The position numbers and the translations under genes are program-made. The notes below the pieces were generated by a model. That model was not told the origin of the DNA. It made no database searches and worked only from the letters and a program-made list of their open reading frames with translations. A stretch of 16,124 nt of DNA from NCBI GenBank assembly GCA_910584785.1, contig CAJUDX010000066.1, positions 1 to 16,124 on the forward strand, in the 5' to 3' direction. This document shows, piece after piece, positions 1 to 8,110 of this stretch; the first letter of the stretch is position 1; each line of letters opens with the position of its first letter. The stretch comes from an uncultured Lachnospiraceae bacterium (GTDB taxonomy: Bacteria; Bacillota; Clostridia; Lachnospirales; Lachnospiraceae).

Positions 1-1689
1 GATGTTAAGGGCGGGATTCATGATTTTTGCAAGGATGTTTATTTTATCCGGGCGCTGGGTACATGCAGCAGCCTGGCGGAGGAGATTGGGCGGCTGGAGG
101 ACGGGCTTGCCGGGAAGCCAAAGGGGAGTGCAGCAGTCTATCGGCGGCTTCGGGAACTGCCCAGGATGCTTTTGCCCGATAAGGTGAACGCCTGTCTGGA
201 AAGCTATCAGCAGTGGAAGGACAGCCAGGAAGTGAAAATGTTTACTCCGTCGATGATAAAGCAGAGGGACAGCAGGGTGCAGAAAGGGATATTAGCAGGG
301 CAGGGCGTTTTGACCGGAACACAGGAGATGACGGATGAGGTGCTGTGCGGACAGGATGTAATGTCATTAGAGGCATGGGCGGAAATGCTGGGAAACGGCT
401 GTCGGAGAATGGCGACCTTATTTGCACAGAATAGTCAGGTAAATGCTTCTCAGGAGAAGAATTTTATTGTAAAGATGATTTACTGGCTGGACTGGCTGGG
501 TGAAGGATGGATCTTTTTGTGGGACAGGAAGGAAACAGTAAAGATTGTGGCGGAGAATGTGGTAAAAAAGCAGGAATATTTCTTTTATTATTTGCTGACC
601 TTACTTGGGATGGATGTGCTTTTGCTGCAGAGCCGTCAGGATATTCCTGAAGATTTGGAAAGGCTGGGGCTGTCGGAAAAATTTGTCCTGGGAGCGTTTG
701 GTGAGGCGGCATTGCTTCCATTTTCTGCAAAAACCGCAGTGTTTTGGGGAGCAAACCAAAATCATAGCAGTGCTTCTGGATCTGCGTGTGCGGATTCTGC
801 GAATGAGAATGGCAGGATAAGGGTAAAACTTCCTGAGCGTCCGGGGCGCAGGAGGGAGGTTTTTTCCGGCAGTTCTGCCGGAGTTTCCCGTGCAGATGTC
901 CAGGTTCGTCCAGTACCTGCTTCTAATCTGCATCCTTCTGTGTCAGGTGAAAATTTGCCTGTATTAAATAGCAGCACTTCCGGCACATTATCTTCTGGGA
1001 TGGTGCCAACTGACAACGAAAGCAGCAGACGGGCGACGGTTGTTCTGCCGCCCCGGTCGGGGAGAACGCCTTCTTCCCCGAGTAACCAAAACCGCAGGCC
1101 GGGCGGAGTTCGCCGGGAGATGTCGTTTGAAGAGCTGGCGCGGCTGGCTTCGTCGGTGGTAATGATTACGGTGCACAATCCTAATGGAGAACCAGCGGGT
1201 TCGGGTTCGGGAATTATGGTGGGGCAGGGTGGCTATATTTTGACGAACCATCATGTGGCGGCCCATGGTTCATTTTATTCGGTTTCGATTGAGGGGGAAG
1301 ATAAGCAGTACCGGACGGAAGATATTATTAAGTATAACTCGTTATATGATTTAGCAGTGATCCGCATTGACCGGAGATTACATCCGCTTCCTGTGTTTAA
1401 GGGAAATCCGCCGCTGGTGCGCGGGCAGAAGGTGGTGGCAATTGGAAGCCCTCTGGGGCTGTTTAATTCGGTATCGGACGGGATTATCTCCGGCTTTCGG
1501 ACAATTCGGGATGTGGACATGATTCAGTTTACTGCGCCGATTTCCCACGGAAGTTCAGGTGGCGCGGTGCTGAATATGTTTGGCGAGGTTATTGGCATCA
1601 GTACAGCGGGGATAGATGACGGGCAGAATATTAACCTGGCGATGGGCTATGAGGTGATCAATATGTTTATCCAGGGATTTACCTTATAG
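1..1689 (+). CDS. YceG-like region fused to a trypsin/HtrA-like serine protease (5' partial)
   Basis: The frame is open from base 1, so the gene begins upstream; the ATG at 166 is internal. Of the 562 visible codons, about 145-215 align by eye with part of the YceG-like protein encoded just downstream: a hydrophobic/aromatic helix with a WL pair, then an ExxxxKxE-type helix and a G-M-D-V-L-L-L strand. Codons about 255-375 form a Ser/Pro/Arg-rich, low-complexity linker. Codons about 378-560 are a trypsin-fold domain of the HtrA (S1C) type: His418 in LTNHHV, Asp450 in YDLAVI and Ser519 in GSSGG form a complete catalytic triad, so it should be active. No PDZ domain follows and no membrane segment is visible, although the true N terminus is missing. 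It likely cleaves a protein within the Ter stress system; the substrate is unknown. The protease call is firm, the YceG relation moderate. Confidence 0.85.
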   Translation, partial: DVKGGIHDFCKDVYFIRALGTCSSLAEEIGRLEDGLAGKPKGSAAVYRRLRELPRMLLPDKVNACLESYQQWKDSQEVKMFTPSMIKQRDSRVQKGILAGQGVLTGTQEMTDEVLCGQDVMSLEAWAEMLGNGCRRMATLFAQNSQVNASQEKNFIVKMIYWLDWLGEGWIFLWDRKETVKIVAENVVKKQEYFFYYLLTLLGMDVLLLQSRQDIPEDLERLGLSEKFVLGAFGEAALLPFSAKTAVFWGANQNHSSASGSACADSANENGRIRVKLPERPGRRREVFSGSSAGVSRADVQVRPVPASNLHPSVSGENLPVLNSSTSGTLSSGMVPTDNESSRRATVVLPPRSGRTPSSPSNQNRRPGGVRREMSFEELARLASSVVMITVHNPNGEPAGSGSGIMVGQGGYILTNHHVAAHGSFYSVSIEGEDKQYRTEDIIKYNSLYDLAVIRIDRRLHPLPVFKGNPPLVRGQKVVAIGSPLGLFNSVSDGIISGFRTIRDVDMIQFTAPISHGSSGGAVLNMFGEVIGISTAGIDDGQNINLAMGYEVINMFIQGFTL

Positions 1690-1777
1690 ATGGCATAAAT
1701 TTTGCAGTTCGCAGAAGTATAACATACACAGTGCAGTTGTTTGTTTTAAAACTTGCATAATATGGAGGAAGGAATCC

Positions 1778-4099
1778 ATGTTTAAACGTGTTAAAATCCA
1801 GGAATGGAATGAGTTGTTTCTTGACTATTCGGCGCGGCGGGAAAAAGGCGTTTATTTTTACCGGATTACCCACTATCATCCTGATGATAAGCAGCTCATC
1901 CTGCGCTATTATGAGGAGGCGCGGCTGTCGGGTGTGGTGATTGAGGGCGGGATTGCTAATCCCGATGAACGTAACCTTGCCTATTATCGCGAGGTTATGG
2001 GGACGGACTTCCAGTTAAGTCCTGGCTTTTTGACCGCGAGTTTAAAGCGATGGCTTCCCAGGATGAAGGATGAACAGAGAACCTTGGTGGGGAATGCGGT
2101 GTACGATACTCTTTTTCAGCTGAAGCGGGCAGGGAAGAACGAAAATATCCTGAAAAATACGTATATTAAGTTTATGTGCTGGCTGTATTATAAGTTTGAG
2201 CGCATTGTCAACCGGCTGGGGGAAAATCCCCTTCCCAAAATTCTATACGAAGGAAAGCTTGGAAAATACGAGTTATATCTGTTTTCTGTGCTTTCCAGGG
2301 CGGGCTGTGATATTATCCTGCTTCTTCCAGAGGGGGAAGATGCTTACCAGCGGGCAGACGGCGGAGCGGGGTACTCGGATCGGCTGGAGATTTTGGGGGA
2401 AGTTGAAAGCTTTCCCGAAGATTTTTCGCTGAAAGAGATAAAAAAGGAAATTGCTGCCCGGCAAAGGCTTGAGCGATTATACGGTCCGCCTTCCCGGATA
2501 GTACAGGTGATAAATACATGGGCAGGGGGAAACCCTTTTTGTGATGCGGCGGTGCTTCCTTCACAGCGGGGGCAGGACGGGGAATTTGCTGTCTGTACCT
2601 GCTTTTATCAGGTCAATGGTGTGGAGGACAAGCTTACTTATTTAAAAGAGCTTTACCAGCTGCAGCAGAAGATAAAGGAGGATGGTCGGAATCTTCTGAT
2701 TTTGGAAGAGAATCTTTCCCCGCCTACAACGGAGGAGATTCAGGGAATTTCACGGGAGAATGTGAACTCGTTGGAGGAGATTGCAAGGGCGCTTGCGGCA
2801 AATATCCGATGTCCGGGAAACAACGAACTGCAGCGGCTGATGATAAAAGTATTTCTGGACTGGCTTCTGGCGCTGGCGAAGGAAGCCGGGATGCGGGAAA
2901 ACCAATTGATTAACCGGGGTGTTAGGATGTTATGCCTGCTGAAACGTCACCAGGCGCTGTGGACTCTGGACGGAGGGGATTCTGAGGGAAAGCTTTGGGA
3001 AATACCATGTATGATTGTTTTGGAGAGCGGAAAGAATGAGAACAGGAGCAGGAACGAGGATAAGGGCAGAAATGAAGATAAGGAGGCATTTATCCGGCTG
3101 ATGGCCCGGCTCCCAGTGGATGTGCTTTTGTTAAACCCTGAGAACCGTGAAGAATTGGTGTTTCGGGACCCGTTAATCCATTCGATTTGCTTTGACCAGG
3201 CGATGCGGGTGGAGAAGTATCCGCAGGTGAGCACGGATCTGCGGCTGGGGACGGCAGCTTTCCATGCGGAGCAGGAATTGGACTCGATCCTTTACCAGGA
3301 TTCCGGGCTGTACCGGGAACGGCAGTTTAGCAGGAGCGAAGTGATTACACTGCAGACCATGTATGAAGAGATTGCTATTTTATGGGATCAGGAATTAAAG
3401 TTTCGGCCGAATTTTGAGATTACAGAAGATGTGGTTAGCCTGCCGGTATTTTTTGCCAAGGTATCCGGGGTAAAGGACGGGATGGTATCCAAGTACTGGT
3501 CGGGGATTCGCTCCATGGTAACGGAAGATACGCTGGTGATCCGAAATGGGCCGTACATTCTGCCTTCGGTCGGGGACAAGCTCTTGCCTTTTGTCACGTC
3601 CTGGCTTAAGGATGGGCGCCTGCTGAGAAAGGAAATTCAGGCGCACCGGGAATATGCCTGGGGGTTTCTGCGTGAGGAACTTCAGGAGTATCTGCTGGAT
3701 CAGCTTCAGCTGCTTTTGGATCAGCGTCTTATCCGTAAAACCTTTGAAAATGGGACAGAATATACCATTATTTCAGTGATACTGGCATTAAATAAAGAGA
3801 TTTTGCGTCTGGCGCAGCGGTTTGATTTTACGAAAAAGAATCCAAAGCTGATTTATGTTTCATCGACGGAAGCGGTGATTTCGCTGGAAGATTCGATTCT
3901 GGCAGCGTATCTGCATCTGGTGGGTTTTGATGTACTGTTTTTTGTCCCTACCGGCTATCAGACAGTGGAGCGGCATTTTCGGGATGACTTACTAGAAGAA
4001 CATCAGGCCGGAGAATATCTGTATGATTTGCGTGTGCCTGATTTGGGCGGGGTGGCGGTAAAGCAGAAAAAATCCTGGCTTGACCGGATTTTTGGATAG
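1778..4099 (+). CDS. yceG: YceG-like putative component of Ter stress 'biosynthetic module'
   Basis: A 773-residue soluble protein with no signal peptide or membrane span. It starts at ATG 1778, nine bases after GGAGG. It resembles the YceG family (Pfam YceG_bac), found beside TerD and TelA genes in Firmicutes such as the Bacillus subtilis yce operon; no biochemical reaction is established. Two parts look like repeats of one fold. The first, about residues 128-190, has a tryptophan-containing helix, KILYEGK and then CDIILLLPEG. The second, near the C terminus, has PKLIYVSSTEA, a helix and FDVLFFVPTGY. It is longer than Bacillus YceG, which I recall as about 540 residues. A charged Asn/Arg/Glu/Lys-rich insert lies near residues 412-426 (bases 3034-3083). 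Context (TelA and TerD genes downstream, a YceG-like protease fusion upstream) supports the family call. The name follows the Bacillus gene. Confidence 0.75.
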   Translation: MFKRVKIQEWNELFLDYSARREKGVYFYRITHYHPDDKQLILRYYEEARLSGVVIEGGIANPDERNLAYYREVMGTDFQLSPGFLTASLKRWLPRMKDEQRTLVGNAVYDTLFQLKRAGKNENILKNTYIKFMCWLYYKFERIVNRLGENPLPKILYEGKLGKYELYLFSVLSRAGCDIILLLPEGEDAYQRADGGAGYSDRLEILGEVESFPEDFSLKEIKKEIAARQRLERLYGPPSRIVQVINTWAGGNPFCDAAVLPSQRGQDGEFAVCTCFYQVNGVEDKLTYLKELYQLQQKIKEDGRNLLILEENLSPPTTEEIQGISRENVNSLEEIARALAANIRCPGNNELQRLMIKVFLDWLLALAKEAGMRENQLINRGVRMLCLLKRHQALWTLDGGDSEGKLWEIPCMIVLESGKNENRSRNEDKGRNEDKEAFIRLMARLPVDVLLLNPENREELVFRDPLIHSICFDQAMRVEKYPQVSTDLRLGTAAFHAEQELDSILYQDSGLYRERQFSRSEVITLQTMYEEIAILWDQELKFRPNFEITEDVVSLPVFFAKVSGVKDGMVSKYWSGIRSMVTEDTLVIRNGPYILPSVGDKLLPFVTSWLKDGRLLRKEIQAHREYAWGFLREELQEYLLDQLQLLLDQRLIRKTFENGTEYTIISVILALNKEILRLAQRFDFTKKNPKLIYVSSTEAVISLEDSILAAYLHLVGFDVLFFVPTGYQTVERHFRDDLLEEHQAGEYLYDLRVPDLGGVAVKQKKSWLDRIFG

Positions 4100-4117
4100 C
4101 TATGCGTGCGGATTTGG

Positions 4118-4153
4118 GTTTTGATGTTTAGGTAAGTTTTGATGTTTAGGTAA
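4118..4153 (+). repeat. Perfect 18-bp tandem duplication upstream of telA
   Basis: Two exact head-to-tail copies of GTTTTGATGTTTAGGTAA fill 4118-4135 and 4136-4153, in the 96-base gap between the YceG-like gene and telA. The second copy ends about 30 bases before the telA ribosome binding site. It could be a slippage duplication or a doubled regulator site; nothing in the sequence decides between these. Confidence 0.9.
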
Positions 4154-4195
4154 TTAAGATAGTATTCACATAAGGATAAGGAAAAGGAGGTTGTG

Positions 4196-5335
4196 ATGGC
4201 ATTAGATTTTAAACGACCGGCAGGGATGGGACAGACCGCAGTTTCCCCGCAGGCCAAGGCGGAAGTGGCGGTTGTGGAAAAGTATGATATTGTGGAGGAT
4301 CGGAAAAGACTGAGTGAGGAACTGGCTAATTCACAGGAACTGGATGATGTGGTCAGTACGATTCAGGTCTATGAACTGGAGTCCATCGTTACCTTTGGGG
4401 CAGAGGCGGCGGACGAGGTTTCCAAGGCTTCGGATGTGGTGCTAAACAGTATGAACATGGATCAGCTCAATGATTCCGGGCAGATGCTTACGACGCTGAC
4501 CAAGATTATGGATAAGTTTGATATTGATGAAATCAGGGAGGACCCTGGCTTTTTCGGAAAGCTGTTCGGCGGGGTACAGAAGCAGCTGGATAAGATTTTA
4601 GCCAAATACCATACAATGGGCGATGAAGTCGATAAGATTTATGTCCAGCTAAAGCAGTATGAATCGGAGATTAAGCAGTCGAACCGGAAGCTTGAGGAGA
4701 TGTTTAAGGTTAATGTAGACTATTATCATAAGCTGGTGAAGTACATCCTTGCCGGGGAACAGGGCTGCCGGGAGATTGAGGCTTATATTGAGGAATTAAA
4801 AGGACAGATGGAGAGCACGGGCGATACGTCGCTTCAGTTTGAGATCCAGACGCTTCAAAACTCCCTGATGATGTTAGAGCAGAGGACGCAGGATCTTCGG
4901 ACGGCGGAGAGTGTGGCGATGCAGTCCATCCCTATGATTAAGACGATGGAATACAGCAATATGAACCTGGTGCGAAAGATTAATTCCGCCTTTATTATCA
5001 CCCTGCCCGTCTTTAAGCAGGCTCTTGCCCAGGCAATGATGCTTAAACGCCAGCGCTTGCAGGCCGAGGCGATGGCAGCCCTGGATGAAAAAACGAATGA
5101 GATGTTAATTAAAAATGCCAAAAATACGGCTGACCAGGCAAAGATGGCGGCCAGGATGGCGTCAGGGAGTTCGATTAAGATAGAAACACTGGAAACAACC
5201 TGGAAAACGATTATCGACGGCATTGATGAAACCATGCAGATCCAGGAAGAAGCGAGGAAGCAGCGCCAGGAGGATCAGGTTCGCTTAGGGCAGATTAAGT
5301 CGGAGTTTAAGCAGCGCTATCATCTGCCGGAGTAA
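4196..5335 (+). CDS. telA: TelA/YceH family toxic-anion resistance protein
   Basis: A 379-residue, strongly charged and mostly helical protein of the TelA family (Pfam TelA; YceH in Bacillus subtilis), linked to resistance to tellurite, cell-envelope agents and other stresses; its molecular action is not established. Family features are the N-terminal ELDDVVSTIQVYELESIVTF stretch, the DPGFFGKLFGG segment around residues 115-125, then long heptad-rich coiled coils (about 126-170, 190-240 and 300-375). No membrane span is visible, so it should be cytosolic. I chose ATG 4196 because AGGAGG (4185-4190) lies five bases upstream; the GTG at 4193 would leave only two. TelA is a standard partner of TerD proteins, and two follow directly. 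Length matches the family. Confidence 0.93.
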   Translation: MALDFKRPAGMGQTAVSPQAKAEVAVVEKYDIVEDRKRLSEELANSQELDDVVSTIQVYELESIVTFGAEAADEVSKASDVVLNSMNMDQLNDSGQMLTTLTKIMDKFDIDEIREDPGFFGKLFGGVQKQLDKILAKYHTMGDEVDKIYVQLKQYESEIKQSNRKLEEMFKVNVDYYHKLVKYILAGEQGCREIEAYIEELKGQMESTGDTSLQFEIQTLQNSLMMLEQRTQDLRTAESVAMQSIPMIKTMEYSNMNLVRKINSAFIITLPVFKQALAQAMMLKRQRLQAEAMAALDEKTNEMLIKNAKNTADQAKMAARMASGSSIKIETLETTWKTIIDGIDETMQIQEEARKQRQEDQVRLGQIKSEFKQRYHLPE

Positions 5336-5410
5336 GTTTAGGTTTAAGGGCATTCTTAGGGAAGCTTTTTCCCGATTTGCAATAATGAAAAGAAAAGAGG
5401 AGGAAATCGT

Positions 5411-5992
5411 ATGCCAATTAATTTATCAAAAGGACAAAAAGTAGACTTAACGAAGGGCAATCCCGGACTGAAAAAGATTATGATCGGCTTGGGCTGGGAT
5501 GTGAACGCATTTGATTCCGGCGCAGATTTTGACCTGGACGCTTCGGCTTTTCTGGTAGGGGCGAATGGAAAATGTCCGACCGAGAAAGAATTTATTTTCT
5601 ATGGAAACTTAACCCATCCAAGTGAGGCGGTAAAGCACATGGGCGATAACCTGACAGGAGAGGGCGAAGGCGACGATGAGCAGATTGAAGTTGACTTAAC
5701 AAAAATTCCGGCAAATGTGGAGAAGATTGCCTTTACTGTAACCATTTATGACGCCGAAGTGCGCCGCCAGAACTTTGGACAGGTTTCCAATGCTTTTATT
5801 CGTATTGTCGATGAAGTCAGTGGAAAAGAACTGATCCACTATGACCTGGGTGAGGATTTCTCGATTGAAACGGCAGTGGTTGTCGGCGAGATGTACCGCC
5901 ATAACGGAGAGTGGAAGTTTAATGCCATCGGCAGCGGTTTCCACGGCGGCCTGGCGGCCCTCTGCGGACACTATGGGATTGAGGTTGCCTGA
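5411..5992 (+). CDS. terD: TerD-family calcium-binding stress protein (copy 1)
   Basis: A 193-residue single-domain TerD protein. Hallmarks: LxKGQKVxLTK at the start, the GLGWDVNAF strand, FDLDASAFL, and HMGDNLTG followed by GEGEGDDE at residues 77-90, the acidic loop that binds calcium in TerD proteins. RRQNFGQVSNAFIRI and GEWKFNAIGSG come later. It should be a soluble cytoplasmic protein, possibly acting with membrane and TelA partners in resistance to tellurite, phage or envelope stress; the exact mechanism is not settled. The start is supported by GGAGG seven bases before ATG. The next gene is a close paralogue (about 71% identity over an ungapped hand alignment), so the pair arose by tandem duplication. 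All expected acidic loop residues are present. Confidence 0.95.
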   Translation: MPINLSKGQKVDLTKGNPGLKKIMIGLGWDVNAFDSGADFDLDASAFLVGANGKCPTEKEFIFYGNLTHPSEAVKHMGDNLTGEGEGDDEQIEVDLTKIPANVEKIAFTVTIYDAEVRRQNFGQVSNAFIRIVDEVSGKELIHYDLGEDFSIETAVVVGEMYRHNGEWKFNAIGSGFHGGLAALCGHYGIEVA

Positions 5993-6038
5993 GAACAAAG
6001 TTAAATCTGTAAATTAAAGAAAATTAAGGAGAAAAAAG

Positions 6039-6620
6039 ATGCCAGTAAGTTTAAAAAAGGGACAGAAAGTCAGTCTGACCAAAGATAATCCAGGGTTGAC
6101 CAAGGTGATTGTCGGCCTGGGCTGGGATGTGAATGCGTTTGATACCGGCGGGGCGTTTGACTTGGACGCCGCTGCATTTTTAACCGGGGCTTCCGGGAAG
6201 ATTACCTGTCAGGAGGATTTTGTCTTTTACGGAAATCTCACCCACCCTTCCGGGGCGGTGCAGCATATGGGCGATAACCTGACCGGGGCCGGTGACGGCG
6301 ATGACGAGCAGATTGTTGTGGATCTGTCAAAGATGCCGGCAAATATTGAAAAAGTAGTATTTACCGTAACCATCTACGAGGCCGAAGCCAGACGACAGAA
6401 TTTTGGCCAGGTGAATAACGCCTTTATCCGCATTTATAATGAAGTAAACGGTGAAGAACTGCTCCGCTATGATTTGGGCGAGGATTTCTCGATTGAAACC
6501 GCGGCGGTGTTCGGCGAACTGTATAAGCATGGCAGCGAGTGGAAGTTTAATGCCATCGGCAGCGGTTATCAGGGAGGACTGGCTGCGCTGTGCGCAAACT
6601 TTGGGGTTGACATAGAATAA
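6039..6620 (+). CDS. terD: TerD-family calcium-binding stress protein (copy 2)
   Basis: Also 193 residues and alignable to copy 1 without gaps. The calcium loop is intact (HMGDNLTG then GAGDGDDE, residues 77-90), as are GLGWDVNAF near residue 26 and the EWKFNAIGSG C-terminal motif. Differences concentrate at residues 51-60 and the last ten residues, typical of surface drift between functioning paralogues. AAGGAG sits seven bases before the ATG, and only 46 bases separate it from copy 1, so the two are almost certainly co-transcribed. It could equally be called TerE; the TerD/TerE split cannot be resolved by eye. Confidence 0.95.
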   Translation: MPVSLKKGQKVSLTKDNPGLTKVIVGLGWDVNAFDTGGAFDLDAAAFLTGASGKITCQEDFVFYGNLTHPSGAVQHMGDNLTGAGDGDDEQIVVDLSKMPANIEKVVFTVTIYEAEARRQNFGQVNNAFIRIYNEVNGEELLRYDLGEDFSIETAAVFGELYKHGSEWKFNAIGSGYQGGLAALCANFGVDIE

Positions 6621-6674
6621 CTGGAAAGTCTGCAGAAAGCGGACAAAAAGCGAACAAAAGCGAGGGAATGTCTT

Positions 6675-7280
6675 ATGGCGATTAGTTTACAAAAAGGACA
6701 GAAGGTAAGCTTAAAAAAGAGCACACCTTCTGGTTTAGGGGAAATCCTGGTGAATTTAAACTGGAATTCCAAGCCCAAGAAACAGGGGCTTCTGAAGAGC
6801 TTTCTGGGAGGAAGCCAGGGAATTGACCTGGATCTGGGATGTCTGTTTGAGTTAAAGGATGGAAGAAAAGGAGCAGTGCAGGCTCTTGGCAATGCATTTG
6901 GTTCCTTAACGAATCCTCCCTACATTGCTTTAGACGGCGACGACCGGACAGGCGCGGCAGTCAGCGGAGAAAACCTGCGGATTAACGGAAATATGATTTC
7001 CAAGATTCAGCGGGTGCTGGTCTATACGTTTATTTATGAAGGCATTGCCAACTGGCAGCAGGCAGATGCGGTGGTAACTATCAAGTATCCGGGAGCAGAG
7101 GACTTGGTGGTTAAGATGGATTCTTTTGACTCCAAGGAAATGATGTGCGGTCTGGTCTTGTTTGAAAATGTCAATGATGAAACATTCAGTGTAGAAAAAA
7201 TCGTACAGTTTTATTCGGGGCATCCGGTGCTGGACGAGGCATTTCACTGGGGGCTTAAATGGCAGGCCGGAAGAAAGTAA
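6675..7280 (+). CDS. TerA-like divergent TerD-superfamily protein
   Basis: 201 residues opening with the family signature SLQKGQKVSLKK, then diverging. GLGWD is replaced by NLNWN, a lysine-rich insert follows (residues 32-45), and the long acidic calcium loop is reduced to YIALDGDDRTG near residues 83-93. ALGNAFGSL before that loop is typical of the TerA branch, which I recall as carrying a similar GNxFGSL...DGDDRTG segment. It is likely a soluble partner of the neighbouring TerD proteins with altered or weaker metal binding; its individual function is unknown. GAGGG lies eight bases before the ATG, and the gap to the previous gene is 54 bases. Confidence is high for the superfamily and moderate for the TerA branch. 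Confidence 0.8.
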   Translation: MAISLQKGQKVSLKKSTPSGLGEILVNLNWNSKPKKQGLLKSFLGGSQGIDLDLGCLFELKDGRKGAVQALGNAFGSLTNPPYIALDGDDRTGAAVSGENLRINGNMISKIQRVLVYTFIYEGIANWQQADAVVTIKYPGAEDLVVKMDSFDSKEMMCGLVLFENVNDETFSVEKIVQFYSGHPVLDEAFHWGLKWQAGRK

Positions 7281-7343
7281 GGGAACAGGCCAAAAAGAAC
7301 GCAGCGAGAGCGCTTGAACGAATAATGTGACAGGAGGATGGAC

Positions 7344-7937
7344 ATGTCAGTTAGCTTACAAAAAGGACAGAAGGTCAGCCTTACCAAAGACAATGCAGGG
7401 CTTTCTAAGGTGATTATCGGTCTTGGCTGGGATGAGGCCCCGCGAAAGACGGGAATTTTTGCCAAGAAGCCAGAACCTATCGACTGTGATGCGTCAGCAT
7501 TTGCCTTACAGGGTGGAAAGCTGACCTATAAGGAAGATATTATTTATTTCGGCAATCTCCGCCATCCTACCGGGACAATTCAGCACATGGGAGATAACCT
7601 GACCGGGGCGGGAGAAGGCGACGATGAGCAGATTGTTGTCGAACTGGCCCATGTCCCGGCTGAGTATGACCGGATTGTGATTGTAGTGAATATTTATCAG
7701 GCAGTACAGAGAAAGCAGCATTTTGGCATGATTCAAAATGCGTTTATCCGTCTGGTGGACGGAAGAAATAACATGGAGATGTGCAGATACAACCTGACCG
7801 AGGACTATTCGGGAATGACCGCCATGGTTTTTGGCGAGGTTTACCGGCATAACGGCGAATGGAAGTTTAATGCCATTGGGCAGGGAACGAATGATAATTC
7901 GGTAGGGGAACTGGCAAACCGCTATATTTCGCGATAA
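7344..7937 (+). CDS. terD: TerD-family calcium-binding stress protein (copy 3)
   Basis: A 197-residue TerD protein starting SVSLQKGQKVSLTK, with GLGWDEAP, a short inserted KTGIFAKKPEP segment (residues 35-45), an intact HMGDNLTG plus GAGEGDDE calcium loop (81-95) and EWKFNAIGQG near the C terminus. I placed the start at ATG 7344: the upstream ATG at 7338 directly abuts the AGGAGG site (7332-7337), whereas 7344 leaves six bases and aligns with the N termini of the other TerD proteins. The insert resembles the lysine-rich one in the TerA-like gene before it, so this paralogue may form a distinct functional subtype. It is the last Ter gene before the P-type ATPase. Confidence 0.94.
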   Translation: MSVSLQKGQKVSLTKDNAGLSKVIIGLGWDEAPRKTGIFAKKPEPIDCDASAFALQGGKLTYKEDIIYFGNLRHPTGTIQHMGDNLTGAGEGDDEQIVVELAHVPAEYDRIVIVVNIYQAVQRKQHFGMIQNAFIRLVDGRNNMEMCRYNLTEDYSGMTAMVFGEVYRHNGEWKFNAIGQGTNDNSVGELANRYISR

Positions 7938-8037
7938 CCTCTGTGTCCTGCCGGGGCGCCGTGCATAAAATTTTATCAGGTACACTTGGAATATCTGAAC
8001 CTGAATTGTAAAAAATATCATAGAATGTGGTTTTTAA

Positions 8038-8084
8038 GGCAGCTGTCTGGGGTGAGGGGATGAATCTTGTTCTAAACAGCTGCC
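8038..8084 (+). promoter_or_regulatory. 9-bp inverted repeat in the ATPase leader
   Basis: GGCAGCTGT (8038-8046) and its exact complement ACAGCTGCC (8076-8084) are separated by 29 bases and end ten bases before the GAGGAG ribosome binding site of the P-type ATPase gene. No T-tract follows, so it is not a standard terminator. It could be an operator or an RNA hairpin controlling ATPase expression. The symmetry is seen directly; the role is inference. Confidence 0.5.
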
Positions 8085-8110
8085 ATGAAAAATGAGGAGA
8101 AGAATACTTT

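Noticed and set aside
2..187. Small ORF at the left edge in another frame
   Set aside because: Frame 1 is open through this region and continues in the YceG-protease gene; the small ORF is a shadow.
4193..4195. GTG as telA start
   Set aside because: It leaves only two bases after AGGAGG; ATG 4196 is better placed.
5359..5373. Possible terminator between telA and terD (GGGAA/TTCCC)
   Set aside because: The stem is only 5 bp with no T-tract after it.
7338..7340. ATG as start of the third TerD copy
   Set aside because: It touches the AGGAGG site directly; ATG 7344 has correct spacing and matches the other TerD N termini.
7965..7976. 12-bp palindrome ATAAAATTTTAT after the third TerD gene
   Set aside because: It is all A/T and short, easily due to chance, with no clear promoter next to it.
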